Positions 16,226 to 25,265 are shown, numbered from the stretch's first letter. The stretch is DNA of 64,000 bases from JALHUB01 sp963719465 (GCA_963719465.1 OY970386.1:992001-1056000), one strand, 5' to 3'. Notes: generated by a model not told the origin, from the letters alone. Numbers and translations: made by a program.

Positions 16226-16293
16226 CGTTAGCCCACTACTCATGGTGAAGACTATACTCCACTTTGCCAGTAGATGCGATATCAGTGAAAAGC

Positions 16294-16911
16294 ATGAATT
16301 TCGTAGGGCCATACCCAAAGAAACTGCAACGCTCCTTCTACGAACGAGGCGCTCGCACGGTCGCCAGGCAGCTCCTCGGCAAGCGCCTTGTCTACCAGCG
16401 CGAAGGGAGGCGCCTCGCCGGCAGAATCGTCGAGACGGAGGCGTACCTGGGCGTGCGGGACATGGCGTCTCACGCCTTCCGCGGCCGGACGAAGCGCACG
16501 GAGGTGATGTTCGGCGCGGGGGGCCACCTCTACATGTACTTCATCTACGGCTTGTTCTGGATGATGAACGTGGTGACCGAGACGGAGGGCAGCGCCGGCG
16601 CGGTCCTGCTGCGGGCGCTGGAGCCGCTGGAAGGCGTAGACGAGATGAAAGCGAACCGCGGCGGCAAGGACGGCCGGCTGGTCGCCTCCGGGCCGGCGCG
16701 GCTGACACGCGCGCTGGGCGCCGACGGCAGCCTGAACGGCGTCGACCTCTGCGGCGACCTCGTTTGGATAGAGGATTGGGGCGAGAGGGTGAAGCCGTCG
16801 GAGATCGCGGCGACGCGAAGAGTGGGCGTCGCTTACGCCGGCGGCTGGAAGGAGCGAAAGCTGCGGTTCTACCTTTCGAGCAACGAATTCGTGTCGAGAC
16901 CGCGCCTGTAG
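16294..16911 (+). CDS. mpg: 3-methyladenine DNA glycosylase (MPG/AAG family)
   Basis: 205 residues. Removes alkylated and deaminated purines from DNA. Family landmarks are ARQLLGKRLVY, the catalytic-site stretch RIVETEAYLGVRDMASHAF with its glutamate, the RTKRTEVMFGAGGHLYMYFIYG block with the DNA-intercalating tyrosine region, and GPARLTRALG near the C-terminus. The ATG at 16294 begins MNFVGPYPKKLQRSFY; the upstream TTG at 16264 has no ribosome binding site. It stands alone, divergent from the MarR gene. Confidence 0.93.
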   Translation: MNFVGPYPKKLQRSFYERGARTVARQLLGKRLVYQREGRRLAGRIVETEAYLGVRDMASHAFRGRTKRTEVMFGAGGHLYMYFIYGLFWMMNVVTETEGSAGAVLLRALEPLEGVDEMKANRGGKDGRLVASGPARLTRALGADGSLNGVDLCGDLVWIEDWGERVKPSEIAATRRVGVAYAGGWKERKLRFYLSSNEFVSRPRL

Positions 16912-16924
16912 CCCGCCGGACCGC

Positions 16925-18152
16925 CTATTCAAGCCAGATGACGCCGATCGCGCTTGCCTCGGCGGCCCAGCCCTTGACGGTGTTTGTCTGAACCAGCCAC
17001 CAGCGGAAGCCGCCGGCATCGACGGGGCCGTCCTTGATTGTCACCCTCGTTCCGTCTGTCAAGCAGCCGACGATGTTGGCGTAGTCGGACGGCGCGTCTC
17101 TGACGTTGAGGCAGGACTCGGTGTTCGCGACTTTCGCCCGCGAGCCGTTGTGGAACTTCGGCGCGACTGTCGGTGATGGCGTGGGCGTTGGCCTCGCCAC
17201 CTGTGAACCGGGCGGATTTGCCTTCAGCAGCGGCCGAGACGTCGGTGTTCGTAACGCCGAACCGCCAGGCGGAAACGCAGCCCATTCCAATCGCATAGGC
17301 GTGAGTCAGGAAGTTCACCCAGGCGTCGAGCGTTGAGTCGCCCTGGCCGACCGGCTGGATGGGAAGGCCGTAGCCGCCGAACATGCTGGCGGAGACATCG
17401 AGGAGGAATTCGGGGCAGATGCCGGGCGACCCCGGATCGTAGCCGGCGCCCTTGAAGTCGTCGACATTGTCCGAAGTGTTGAACGTCTCCCAGTAGATCA
17501 TCGGCGCGATGATCTGCGCGATAGAAACGAACTGGGCCATCGGGATGCGGGGCATAACCCAGGGCCGCGGCTCGACGCAGAGGCTGACCACGGCATTCGG
17601 CTGCTGGCGACGGAACTCGCTGGCGAAGGTTGCGGCGGTTTGCGGCGTTCCGGCCCAGTAGCCGGCCCAGGGCTCGAGGTCGATCACTATGCTTCGGGCG
17701 CCGGCGCCGATGACCTGCGCGCACATCTTCGCCTCGGTCGTGGGGTCGACGCCGTTGAGCACGCAGTAGGCGTGGAAGGGAACGTTGTTGTTCTCGAAGT
17801 AGTTGGCCAGCTTCTGCACCTGCGCCGGGCCGGTGACGGCCTGCGAGGACTTATCCCAGTCCCCCATCCACTCCGTGCCGTTGTGCGTCTTGAGGATGAT
17901 CCCGAGGTTGTTTTGCGACAAGACGGAGGCGAGCTTCTGGGGCGTGCCGTCGGTGCTGAACTGCCAGACCCAGGCCAAGTGAGTGGCAGGAATGACCTTC
18001 TTGTCGCTCACGGGTTCGACCGGTGGAAGGCAACTGACGGTTACCGCGGCGGCGCCGGCCATCGCGGAGAGAGCGAGCAGCCGGCGTCGGGTGATGTGGT
18101 ACTCGAGCAGAGAGAGGCCGTTGGTCTTGCCTGAAGGTTCGAAGTCTCCCAT
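16925..18152 (-). CDS. Tat-exported lipoprotein with TIM-barrel hydrolase-like and SH3b domains (frameshifted)
   Basis: The N-terminal frame (start ATG 18152, or TTG 18176) begins with a twin-arginine signal, TRRRLLALS, and lipobox VTVSC. It continues through a ~270-residue domain that looks like a TIM-barrel glycoside-hydrolase-type fold (SIVIDLEPWAGYW contains a plausible acidic pair) to VTNTDVSAAAEG. There the frame must shift by one to continue as ANPPGSQVARPTPTP and an SH3b domain (CLNVRDAPSDYANIVGCL ... WWLVQTNTVKGW). The length 18152-16925 is 3n+1, and removing one G from the GG near 17221 would restore a 408-residue protein. Without repair the protein loses its SH3b domain. The catalytic specificity is unknown. 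Confidence 0.7.
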
Positions 18153-18324
18153 ACCACCTCTATCCCTTTCCTTCAAGCCGGGTGGAGCTATAGACTAGCC
18201 GTCGCTTATCGGCTTTGTCAAGAGAAAACAGAAACGCAGACGCCTCTTTCAGCGCATTTTTACAACGTCTTAGCAAAGGAAAGGTTAACCGCTCAAAGGC
18301 GCGGCTCTGAGCGATAAACGCGAA

Positions 18325-18391
18325 GAGAGCCACCGGCAGCCGATGGCTCTCTCGGCTGCCTTAGGCATCGCGGCTCCCTTTGGCAGATGCC
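18325..18391. promoter_or_regulatory. Overlapping inverted repeats in a 300-bp intergenic region
   Basis: GAGAGCCA (18325-18332) pairs with TGGCTCTC (18344-18351). GGCAGCCGA (18335-18343) pairs perfectly with TCGGCTGCC (18352-18360). The two stems share their loops, so they are mutually exclusive. A third stem TAGGCATC/GATGCCTA (about 18361-18393) follows directly. The region lies between the divergent Tat lipoprotein and DinB-like genes. It could be a bidirectional terminator, an attenuator or an uncharacterised regulatory RNA; I could not match it to a named class. Confidence 0.45.
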
Positions 18392-18507
18392 TACATCCGA
18401 AGCCTCTAGCAAGCGGTCGCGACGGCGGAGTGAAGGCGGTCTGAGATTCCCGCCGCTTGCGTGATAGAATAATGAAGATTCGCTGGCCGAATTGAAACGA
18501 GGGCAGA

Positions 18508-19041
18508 ATGGAAGCGCAGAGGGGCAACATATCCGATGAAAGCGCGCGGCAGGTCATAGGCTATCTCAAGCACCAGGCGTCGAAAAAGGCCGCTGACCTG
18601 CTGCCGCTCGTGGACCGGGCGCAGGGGGTCATCGAGCGCTCGCTGGCGGGCGTAAGCGAGGCGCAGGCGCGCTTCTGTCCTGAACCCGGCGAGTGGTGCA
18701 TTGCCGAGGTGCTGCAGCACATCGAGAGGTCGACGCGTGGCACGGCGCGGGCCATCGCGGCGCTGGCGGCCGGCGAAAGGGCAACGCCGAGCGGCATCGA
18801 GCCCGAGGTAACGGAGGCATCAGAGACGCTGGCCGAGCTACGCAGGCGCGTCGGCGCGTCGTTCGACGAGCTGCGAGCCGCGATGGCGGCGATGCCCGAC
18901 GGCGAGTCGGGAGCGACGGCGCAGCATCCGTTCTTCGGGGAGCTGACGTGCAAGGAGTGGGCGGCGTTCGGATACGTGCACGCCCGCGACCACGCGGCGC
19001 AGATAGAAAAGAACAAGCAGGCGCCCGCATATCCGCGGTAA
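18508..19041 (+). CDS. DinB-like (DinB_2) four-helix protein
   Basis: 177 residues. A DinB/YfiT-like metal-binding helical bundle is suggested by the N-terminal helix LLPLVDRAQGVIERSLAGV, the histidine in EWCIAEVLQHIERS around residue 73, and the C-terminal pair of histidines in YVHARDHAAQIEK. These three histidines are the usual metal ligands. Some relatives are thiol transferases (bacillithiol- or mycothiol-dependent), but no assignment is possible here. dcd starts 14 bp downstream on the same strand, so the two genes are probably co-transcribed. Confidence 0.8.
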   Translation: MEAQRGNISDESARQVIGYLKHQASKKAADLLPLVDRAQGVIERSLAGVSEAQARFCPEPGEWCIAEVLQHIERSTRGTARAIAALAAGERATPSGIEPEVTEASETLAELRRRVGASFDELRAAMAAMPDGESGATAQHPFFGELTCKEWAAFGYVHARDHAAQIEKNKQAPAYPR

Positions 19042-19055
19042 GCCGGAGGGAACCG

Positions 19056-19631
19056 GTGGTCCTTAGCGACAGGTCTATTCGCGGGGAGCTGGCAAGCGGC
19101 CGGCTGCGCATCGAGCCGCTGAGCGATAACGCCATCCAGCCGTCCAGCGTCGACCTCCGCCTCGACCGCCTGTTTCGCGTCTTCAAGAAGGGCGCCCGCT
19201 CCCAGATCAACGTCCGGGAGCCGTGCGACGACTGCACCGAGCTAATCGAGGTCGCCGAAGGGAAGCCGTTCGTGATCGCGCCGGGCCAGCTCGTCCTGGC
19301 GGACACGCTGGAGACGATCACGCTGCCGGACGACCTGGTCGCGCGGCTGGACGGCCGCAGCTCGCTTGGCCGCCTCGGCCTGCTGGTGCACGCAACCGCC
19401 GGATACGTCGACCCCGGCTTCAGCGGGAAGCTGACGCTGGAGCTATCGAACGCGTCGCCGCTGCCAATCGCCCTCTACGCCGGCATGAAGGTCTGCCAGA
19501 TATCGTTCCTGCGAATGTCGACGCCGGTGGAGCGGCCGTACGGGTCGCCGGGCCTGGGCAGCAAGTACCAGGGCCAGCAGCAGCCGACGCCGAGTCGCAT
19601 CTACGAAGACTTCAAAGACCGATCCGAGTAG
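19056..19631 (+). CDS. dcd: dCTP deaminase
   Basis: 191 residues from GTG 19056, 6 nt after GGAGGG. It makes dUTP (or dUMP in the bifunctional type) for thymidylate synthesis. The protein opens VVLSDRSIRGEL as in the family. The trimer and nucleotide-binding boxes are present: IQPSSVDLRLD, the active-site LDGRSSLGRLGLLVHATAG with the catalytic glutamate region just after (YVDPGFSGKLTLEL), and the C-terminal lid GSKYQGQQQPTPSRIY. It lies between the DinB-like gene and ribD in a tightly packed run. Confidence 0.95.
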   Translation: MVLSDRSIRGELASGRLRIEPLSDNAIQPSSVDLRLDRLFRVFKKGARSQINVREPCDDCTELIEVAEGKPFVIAPGQLVLADTLETITLPDDLVARLDGRSSLGRLGLLVHATAGYVDPGFSGKLTLELSNASPLPIALYAGMKVCQISFLRMSTPVERPYGSPGLGSKYQGQQQPTPSRIYEDFKDRSE

Positions 19632-19632
19632 A

Positions 19633-20757
19633 ATGCGCGCACGCGGCATGAAACAGAAATCGGATGCCACCGACTACATGGCGCGCGCGCTGGAGCTCGC
19701 CCGGCAGGCGCTCGGCACGACGAGCCCGAACCCGGCCGTCGGCGCGGTTCTGGTGAAGGACGGCTGCATCGTCGGCAAGGGCCGCACGCAGCCGCCGGGA
19801 GGCCCGCACGCGGAGGTTGTCGCAATCAAGCAGGCGGGGCCGGATGCTCGCGACGCGACGCTGTATGTGACGCTGGAGCCCTGCGCTCACTACGGTCGCA
19901 CGCCGCCGTGTACGAAAGCGATCATCGAGGCCGGCGTCCGCGAGGTCCACTATTCGTTCGACGACCCTGACCCCAACGGCCGGGGTGCCGGAGCGCGCGA
20001 GCTGCGCGAGGCGGGCATCGAAGTAGTCGCCGGCGAGGGCGAGCAGGAGGCGCGGCGCATCAACGAAGCGTACGTCAAGCAGCGCCTGACCGGCCTTCCC
20101 TTTGTCATCGCAAAGTGGGCGATGAGCCTGGACGGCAAGATCGCGGCGACGAGCGGCGATTCGCGCTGGGTAAGCGGGCCGGAGACTCGCGAATGGAGCC
20201 ACGAGCTGCGGACGAAGATAGACGCGATCATGGTCGGCGTCCGAACGGTGCTCGTTGACGACCCGCAGCTGACGGCGCGACCGGGCGACATTGTTGCCGA
20301 ACGCCAGCCGCTTCGCATCGTCGCCGATAGCCGCGGTCGCACGCCGGTGACGGCCCGCGTCCTCGACGGCCCGGGAAGAGCGCTGGTGGCCACAACTTCG
20401 GCTTCGCGGGCAGCCTGGCGGCGACAGATGGCGGAGGCGGGCACCGAGGTTCTGCTGCTGCCGGACCGCGACGGGCGCGTCGACCTGGCGGAGCTTCTGC
20501 GCGCCCTCGGCGAGCGGCAGGTGCTGAGCCTGCTGGTCGAAGGCGGCGGCGAGCTGCTGGGCGCTTTCTTCGACGGCGGACTGGTCGACAAGGTGCAGGC
20601 GGTGGTCGCGCCGCTGGTCATCGGCGGCGACGAGGCGCCGGCGGCGGTCGCAGGACGGGGCGTCGAACGCATGGCGGACGCGCTGCGGCTGCGCAACGTG
20701 AGCGTGGAGCGCCTCGGGGAGGATGTGCTCGTCGTCGGCTACCCATCGACGAAGTAG
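19633..20757 (+). CDS. ribD: Bifunctional diaminohydroxyphosphoribosylaminopyrimidine deaminase / reductase
   Basis: 374 residues (369 if the ATG at 19648 is used; neither has a strong ribosome binding site). It catalyses the second and third steps of riboflavin synthesis. The N-terminal deaminase carries the zinc motif: HAE in GGPHAEVVAIKQAG and the C-x8-C in LEPCAHYGRTPPC. The C-terminal reductase begins at about residue 150 with FVIAKWAMSLDGKIA and includes DSRWVSGPETREWSH and LLVEGGGELLGAFF. It is the first gene of the ribD-ribE-ribBA-ribH order; an FMN riboswitch was looked for upstream and not seen. Confidence 0.95.
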   Translation: MRARGMKQKSDATDYMARALELARQALGTTSPNPAVGAVLVKDGCIVGKGRTQPPGGPHAEVVAIKQAGPDARDATLYVTLEPCAHYGRTPPCTKAIIEAGVREVHYSFDDPDPNGRGAGARELREAGIEVVAGEGEQEARRINEAYVKQRLTGLPFVIAKWAMSLDGKIAATSGDSRWVSGPETREWSHELRTKIDAIMVGVRTVLVDDPQLTARPGDIVAERQPLRIVADSRGRTPVTARVLDGPGRALVATTSASRAAWRRQMAEAGTEVLLLPDRDGRVDLAELLRALGERQVLSLLVEGGGELLGAFFDGGLVDKVQAVVAPLVIGGDEAPAAVAGRGVERMADALRLRNVSVERLGEDVLVVGYPSTK

Positions 20758-20759
20758 GG

Positions 20760-20854
20760 AAGTCCTCGAGGGGACGCTCCCTTCTGGCGGGGTTCGAGGG
20801 GTGTCCCACCCCAAATTCCGGGAAGGCCCTTGTGGGCGGGCGGGTGGGAAGATA
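20760..20854 (+). repeat. GC-rich interspersed repeat, copy A
   Basis: Shares with copies at 42907-43000 (same strand) and 31849-31937 (opposite strand) an ordered set of blocks: a GAGGGGA-type start, GGGGTTCGAGGGGTGTCCC, and the end GGGCGGGTGGGAAGAT. It sits between ribD and ribE. No open frame or transposase is associated with it. Confidence 0.75.
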
Positions 20855-20919
20855 GACGTCGCATGGCGAAGGCGGCAGCGGGGGCGGGGCAAGCGCAGCG
20901 ACGTAGAGAGAGGCTAGCT

Positions 20920-21507
20920 ATGTTCACAGGCATCATTGAAGAGGTAGGCGTCGTCAGAAAGGGCGGCGGCGGAACGCTCATCATCGAGGCGAAGCGCACC
21001 CTCTGGGGCACGAACCTGGGCGACAGCATCGCCATCAACGGCATCGACCTGACCGTCGCCCACATGGACGAGGAGTGCTTCACCTTCCACGTCATGCCGG
21101 AAACCTATCGTCGCAGCAACCTCGGCGCGCTTTCGAAGGGCGACGCCGTGAACCTGGAGCGCTCTCTAACGCTGGCCAGCCGGCTCAGCGGGCACCTGGT
21201 GCGCGGCGTCGTCGAAGGCACCGGGCAACTGCTGTCGCTGACGCCGGAAGCGGACGCTATCCTGGCCCGCTACGCCGCGCCGCCGGAGCTGATGCGCTAC
21301 GTCGTCGTCAAAGGCCCGATTGCGGTCGACGGCGTCAGCCTGACGGTGGTGGAGCGCGACGACGCGTCTTTCGTCGTCTCGCTGGTGGCCTACACGCAGG
21401 CGAACACGAACCTCACTCGCCGAAAAGTCGGCGATGCGGTAAACTTGGAGACGGACATTATCGCCCGCTACGTCGAGCAGCTGCTGGCGGAGCGGGGTCA
21501 ACCATAG
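20920..21507 (+). CDS. ribE: Riboflavin synthase, alpha chain
   Basis: 195 residues from ATG 20920, the family-typical MFTGIIEEVG start. Dismutates two 6,7-dimethyl-8-ribityllumazine molecules to riboflavin. The protein is an internal duplication of two lumazine-binding barrels, with GDSIAINGIDLTV in the first and VDGVSLTVVERD in the second. The spacing to ribBA is 11 bp. Confidence 0.95.
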   Translation: MFTGIIEEVGVVRKGGGGTLIIEAKRTLWGTNLGDSIAINGIDLTVAHMDEECFTFHVMPETYRRSNLGALSKGDAVNLERSLTLASRLSGHLVRGVVEGTGQLLSLTPEADAILARYAAPPELMRYVVVKGPIAVDGVSLTVVERDDASFVVSLVAYTQANTNLTRRKVGDAVNLETDIIARYVEQLLAERGQP

Positions 21508-21518
21508 CGGAGGCAGAA

Positions 21519-22766
21519 GTGGCCCGAAAAGCCCATAACGATCTTCCCTCAGTCGAGGAAGCGATTGAAGAGTACCAGCACGGGCGGTTCGTCATCATCG
21601 TCGACGATCAGGACCGCGAGAACGAGGGTGACCTGACGCTGCCGGCCCAGTTCGTCGACGCCGACGCGATCAACTTCATGGCCCGCTATGCCCGCGGCCT
21701 CATTTGCGTCGCCATGAGCGCGGAGCGGCTGGATGAACTGCGCATCCCGCTGATGGTCGGCAAGAACGATTCCCACTTCGGCACCGGCTTCACCGTATCG
21801 GTCGAAGCAAAGCGAGGAGTCACGACCGGCATCTCGGCAGCCGACCGCGCGCGCACCGTGCAGGTGCTCGTGGACCCGAATTCCTCACCTGAAGACCTCG
21901 CCATGCCCGGTCACACGTTCCCACTGCGGGCGCGCGAGGGCGGCGTTCTCGTCCGCGCGGGCCAGACAGAGGCGACGGTCGACCTGTGCCGCCTGGCGGG
22001 ACTGGGCACGGCGGGCGTCTGCTGCGAGATCATGCGCGCCGACGGCACGATGGCCCGGCTCCCTGACCTGAAGCGTTTCGCTTCCCGTCACGGGCTCAAG
22101 ATCATCAGCGTCAACGACCTCATAACCTACCGGCTGCGCAAGGACCGGCTCATCGAGCGGGTGACCGAGACGTTGCTCCCGACGGCTTACGGCCACTTCC
22201 GCGCCATCGCCTACAAGAGCATCATCGACCCCGACGAGCACCTGGCGCTGGTCCTCGGCGACGTCACGACGCCGGAGCCGGTGCTGGTGCGCGTCCACAG
22301 CCAGTGCGTGACCGGCGACGTGTTCGGCAGCCTGCGCTGCGACTGCGGCGAGCAGGTTGCCCTGGCGATGAAGCGCATCGGCGAAGAGGGACGCGGCGTG
22401 CTGCTCTACATGCGACAGGAGGGCCGCGGCATTGGGCTGCACAACAAGCTGCGGGCCTACGCGCTGCAGGACGAAGGGCTGGACACCGTCGAGGCGAATC
22501 ATGCGCTCGGTTTTCCGGCCGACCGTCGCGACTACGGCATCGGCATGCAGGTCCTCGTCGACCTGGGCGTCCACGAGATGCGGCTTCTTACCAATAACCC
22601 GGCCAAGCGCGCCGGGCTGGAGGGCTACGGCCTGAAAGTCGTGGAGCGCGTGCCTATCATCGTCGAGCCCAACACGTTCAACATGCGCTATTTGGAAACA
22701 AAGCGCACCAAACTCGGTCACCTCCTCGACGCACAGGGTATAATCGAAGGTGACGGCCAGTACTAG
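21519..22766 (+). CDS. ribBA: Bifunctional 3,4-dihydroxy-2-butanone-4-phosphate synthase / GTP cyclohydrolase II
   Basis: 415 residues from GTG 21519, which follows GGAGG. The N-terminal RibB half has the acidic loop DDQDRENEGDL, the DSHFGTGFTVSVEAK region and GHTFPLRAREGG. The C-terminal RibA half has the zinc ligands in CVTGDVFGSLRCDCGEQ, the catalytic region LLYMRQEGRGIGLHNK and LLTNNPAKRAGLEGYG. It supplies both precursors of the riboflavin pathway. It lies between ribE and ribH in the operon. Confidence 0.96.
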   Translation: MARKAHNDLPSVEEAIEEYQHGRFVIIVDDQDRENEGDLTLPAQFVDADAINFMARYARGLICVAMSAERLDELRIPLMVGKNDSHFGTGFTVSVEAKRGVTTGISAADRARTVQVLVDPNSSPEDLAMPGHTFPLRAREGGVLVRAGQTEATVDLCRLAGLGTAGVCCEIMRADGTMARLPDLKRFASRHGLKIISVNDLITYRLRKDRLIERVTETLLPTAYGHFRAIAYKSIIDPDEHLALVLGDVTTPEPVLVRVHSQCVTGDVFGSLRCDCGEQVALAMKRIGEEGRGVLLYMRQEGRGIGLHNKLRAYALQDEGLDTVEANHALGFPADRRDYGIGMQVLVDLGVHEMRLLTNNPAKRAGLEGYGLKVVERVPIIVEPNTFNMRYLETKRTKLGHLLDAQGIIEGDGQY

Positions 22767-22776
22767 GCGGTGACGA

Positions 22777-23271
22777 TTGTCGCGAGTCCTGGAGGGAGAG
22801 CCGGGAGGAAGCGGCCTATCCCTGGCCATCGTCGTCTCCCGGTTCAACCAGGCCCTGACCGAGAAGCTGCTTGCCGGCGCCAGAGAGGCGCTGGCGACGT
22901 GCGAAGTCGACGACAAGCGGGTCAACGTCGCCTGGGTGCCGGGTTCGTTTGAACTGCCGCTGGCCGCGAAGCGCCTGGCCGAGACGGGTCGATACCAGGC
23001 AATCGTCTGTCTGGGATGCGTCCTCCGCGGTGAGACGTCCCATTTCGATTACGTGGCGGGACAGGCGGCGGAAGGCATCGAGCGGGTGGCGCTGGACACG
23101 GGCGTGCCGGTGGCCTTCGGCGTGATCACCGCCGAAACGCTTCAGCAGGCGGTTGAAAGGGCTGGTGGCGCGCACGGCAACAAGGGCTATGACGCCGTTC
23201 TGACAGCCGTACGCATGGCAAACCTGCTGAAGAAGATCGACGCAGTGGGGGAGAAGGAGCAGGGAAAGTGA
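22777..23271 (+). CDS. ribH: 6,7-dimethyl-8-ribityllumazine synthase
   Basis: 164 residues from TTG 22777, 10 bp after ribBA. Condenses the RibA- and RibB-derived precursors to lumazine. Visible motifs are SRFNQALTEKLLAGA, the substrate-binding WVPGSFELPLAAKRLA, the GETSHFDYVAGQAAEGI loop with the catalytic histidine region, and GVITAETLQQAVERAGG. The N-terminal ~10 residues before LSLAIVVSRFNQ are unusually Gly-rich but within family variation. Confidence 0.95.
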   Translation: MSRVLEGEPGGSGLSLAIVVSRFNQALTEKLLAGAREALATCEVDDKRVNVAWVPGSFELPLAAKRLAETGRYQAIVCLGCVLRGETSHFDYVAGQAAEGIERVALDTGVPVAFGVITAETLQQAVERAGGAHGNKGYDAVLTAVRMANLLKKIDAVGEKEQGK

Positions 23272-23600
23272 CTGAGATAGACCAGGTGAGGGAGCTGACA
23301 CCCGACAACGACATCTGGGAGCAGCCGGTCATCGGCGAGCAGCCGGACGGTCTGACCAACGACGCGCTGGGGCTGGCGCACAAGGCGCTCGACAAGTTCC
23401 CGGAGCTACGAAAGCGCTACATCCGCGTGGCCGGGCCGGCGGCCATCATCTCCACCGGCGCCGTCTTGCTGGCCGGCATGGCCATCGCTCGCCGGCAGCG
23501 TCGCGGTGAATCGCCGGACGAGATCCTGGAAGGGCTGACGCCCGAGGAGATCGAGAACGCCGTCCGCCTGGACGGGACCGAGGGCGAAGAAGAGGAATAG
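23268..23600 (+). CDS. Hypothetical single-pass membrane protein in the riboflavin operon
   Basis: 110 residues from a GTG that overlaps the ribH stop by 4 nt (GTGA), so translation is coupled. I do not recognise it. The N-terminal half is polar, followed by one membrane helix (GPAAIISTGAVLLAGMAIA, residues ~58-76), a basic RRQRRGE and an acidic C-terminus (LTPEEIENAVRLDGTEGEEEE). The coupling suggests a link with flavin synthesis, but that is only inference from position. Confidence 0.6.
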   Translation: MTEIDQVRELTPDNDIWEQPVIGEQPDGLTNDALGLAHKALDKFPELRKRYIRVAGPAAIISTGAVLLAGMAIARRQRRGESPDEILEGLTPEEIENAVRLDGTEGEEEE

Positions 23601-23612
23601 CTCCGCTCCGGC

Positions 23613-23864
23613 CTAGGTCACCCTGTAGACGTGGTCGCCGTGGCGCACACGGTCCTTCACCTTGATTCCAACGGCCTGGCCGGCTTTCGCCTCTTCGACC
23701 CCCACGCCGTCGATCTGCATCGAGTCCACCGTCTGCTCCAGGTCTGTTGTGTGCCCCTTGATGTGAATCGTGTCGCCCGCGCGCAGCGTTTCGCTGAGCT
23801 CGATCCCGGCGACGTTGATCCGCGCGAAGAATTCGTTGATGACGCCTATTTGCTGCTCAGCCAT
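23613..23864 (-). CDS. Translation elongation factor-like beta-barrel protein
   Basis: 83 residues from ATG 23864, 7 nt after AAGGAG. The sequence folds like domain 2 of EF-Tu: VINEFFARINVAGIELSETLRAGDTIHIKG, EQTVDSMQIDG and GQAVGIKVKDRVRHGDHVYRV. Stand-alone proteins of this kind are widespread in Chloroflexota and often found near peptidase U32 genes; their role is not established. It converges with the riboflavin operon. Confidence 0.75.
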   Translation of the reverse strand: MAEQQIGVINEFFARINVAGIELSETLRAGDTIHIKGHTTDLEQTVDSMQIDGVGVEEAKAGQAVGIKVKDRVRHGDHVYRVT

Positions 23865-24050
23865 GATGCGCTCCTTCCGCTTGGCTGCCTTGTCGTCCCT
23901 GTCAAGCGCTAGCATAGCGGCCGACGACGCGGCTTTCAACGGCAGGCCTCCCGCCGGCCTCTTAGCCAATCAGTATACTTCCTGTCTGCGGCCATGTCAT
24001 AATAATGATAGCGAATTCAAGTTCAGAGCTACTCTTGAGAGGATATCTGG

Positions 24051-25265
24051 ATGTTGGGGGTCACAAGGCTCTTGTGCGGCACCGTCACGCCCGGCGACGC
24101 TTTGCGCTTCGGGCGGCTTTCCGGCGAGCTGCCGCCGCACCTGCTGCACTACTCAGAGGACAAGAAGCCGGTCATCGCCTGGAACGTGACGCGGCGCTGC
24201 AACCTGCATTGCGCCCACTGCTACACCGACTCCTTCGACCGCGCCTATGAGGGCGAGCTGACGACGGAGGAGGCGAAGGCCGTAGTCGACGACCTCGCGG
24301 CGTTCGGCGTGCCGGTCATCCTCTTCAGCGGCGGCGAGCCGCTGCTGCGACCCGACCTGCCGGAGCTCATCGAGCGGGCGCAGAGGCATGGAATCCGCAG
24401 CGTCCTTTCGACCAACGGCACGCAGATCAGCCGCGACATCGCGCAGCAAATGAAACGCCTCGGCCTATCCTACGTCGGCGTCAGCATCGACGGACCGGCG
24501 CCCGTCCATGACCGTTTTCGCGGCATGGTGGGCGCTTTCCAGGAAGCGATGCAGGGCATCCGCAACTGCAAGCAGGCCGGCCTCCGAGTGGGCCTGCGCG
24601 TGACTTTGACGCAGTTCAGCTTCGCCCACTTGAAGGAGATCTTCGACATCGTCGACAGCGAGGATATTCCCCGCCTCTGCTTCTATCACCTCGCTTACGC
24701 CGGCCGCGGCGACCGCATCATCAAGTTCGACCTGTCGCACGCGGAGACCCGCGCCGCCGTCGACCTTATCTTCGCGCGAACGCTGGACTTCGCCCGCCGC
24801 GGCAACACGAAGGACGTCCTGACGGTGGACAACCACACCGACGCCGTCTACCTCTATCAGACGGTGCGTGAGATGGAGCCCCAGCGCGCCGACGAGGTGC
24901 TGCAGATGCTGCGCTGGCAGGGAGGCAACCAGTCGGGGATCGCCGTGGGCAACATCGACCCGCTGGGAAACGTTCACGCCGACCAGTTCAGCGGCAGTCA
25001 CAGCTTCGGCAACGTGAGGGAGCGTCCTTTCAGCCAGATCTGGACGGACGAGAGCGACCCCGTTCTCGCCGCGCTCAGACACCGTCGCGGGCACGTGAAG
25101 GGGCGTTGCGCCCGCTGCGGCTATTTCGACATCTGCAACGGCAACCTGCGCGCCCGCGCGGAGTCCTACTTCGGCGACTTCTGGATGGAAGACCCGGCGT
25201 GCTATATGACCGACGCCGAGCTCAACATGGCGCCCGAAGAGGCGACCGCGCAGGCTGGACAATAG
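24051..25265 (+). CDS. ahbC: Radical SAM 12,18-didecarboxysiroheme deacetylase (AhbC/NirJ family)
   Basis: 404 residues. The radical-SAM cluster is C50-x3-C54-x2-C57 (TRRCNLHCAHCYTD), with the SAM-binding ILFSGGEPLLRP at ~95-106. The C-terminal region has SPASM-type cysteines CARCGYFDICNGNLRARAE and the family signature DPACYMTDAEL. This end and the GVSIDGP block fit AhbC, which removes acetate groups from didecarboxysiroheme in the alternative heme pathway; NirJ of heme d1 synthesis is very similar. The next gene makes sirohydrochlorin and hemA-hemC-cobA/hemD follow, which supports the siroheme-dependent route. ahbA/B and ahbD are not in this window. Confidence 0.85.
   Translation: MLGVTRLLCGTVTPGDALRFGRLSGELPPHLLHYSEDKKPVIAWNVTRRCNLHCAHCYTDSFDRAYEGELTTEEAKAVVDDLAAFGVPVILFSGGEPLLRPDLPELIERAQRHGIRSVLSTNGTQISRDIAQQMKRLGLSYVGVSIDGPAPVHDRFRGMVGAFQEAMQGIRNCKQAGLRVGLRVTLTQFSFAHLKEIFDIVDSEDIPRLCFYHLAYAGRGDRIIKFDLSHAETRAAVDLIFARTLDFARRGNTKDVLTVDNHTDAVYLYQTVREMEPQRADEVLQMLRWQGGNQSGIAVGNIDPLGNVHADQFSGSHSFGNVRERPFSQIWTDESDPVLAALRHRRGHVKGRCARCGYFDICNGNLRARAESYFGDFWMEDPACYMTDAELNMAPEEATAQAGQ

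Noticed and set aside
18325..18391. c-di-GMP (GEMM) riboswitch on the minus strand
   Set aside because: Some short matches exist, but the class-defining GACGCAAAGCC block is missing.
19612..20892. A 426-codon minus-strand frame across ribD
   Set aside because: Shadow of ribD with Arg/Ala-rich, domain-free sequence.
18300..20920. FMN riboswitch for the riboflavin genes
   Set aside because: No RFN-type conserved blocks were found upstream of dcd, ribD or ribE.
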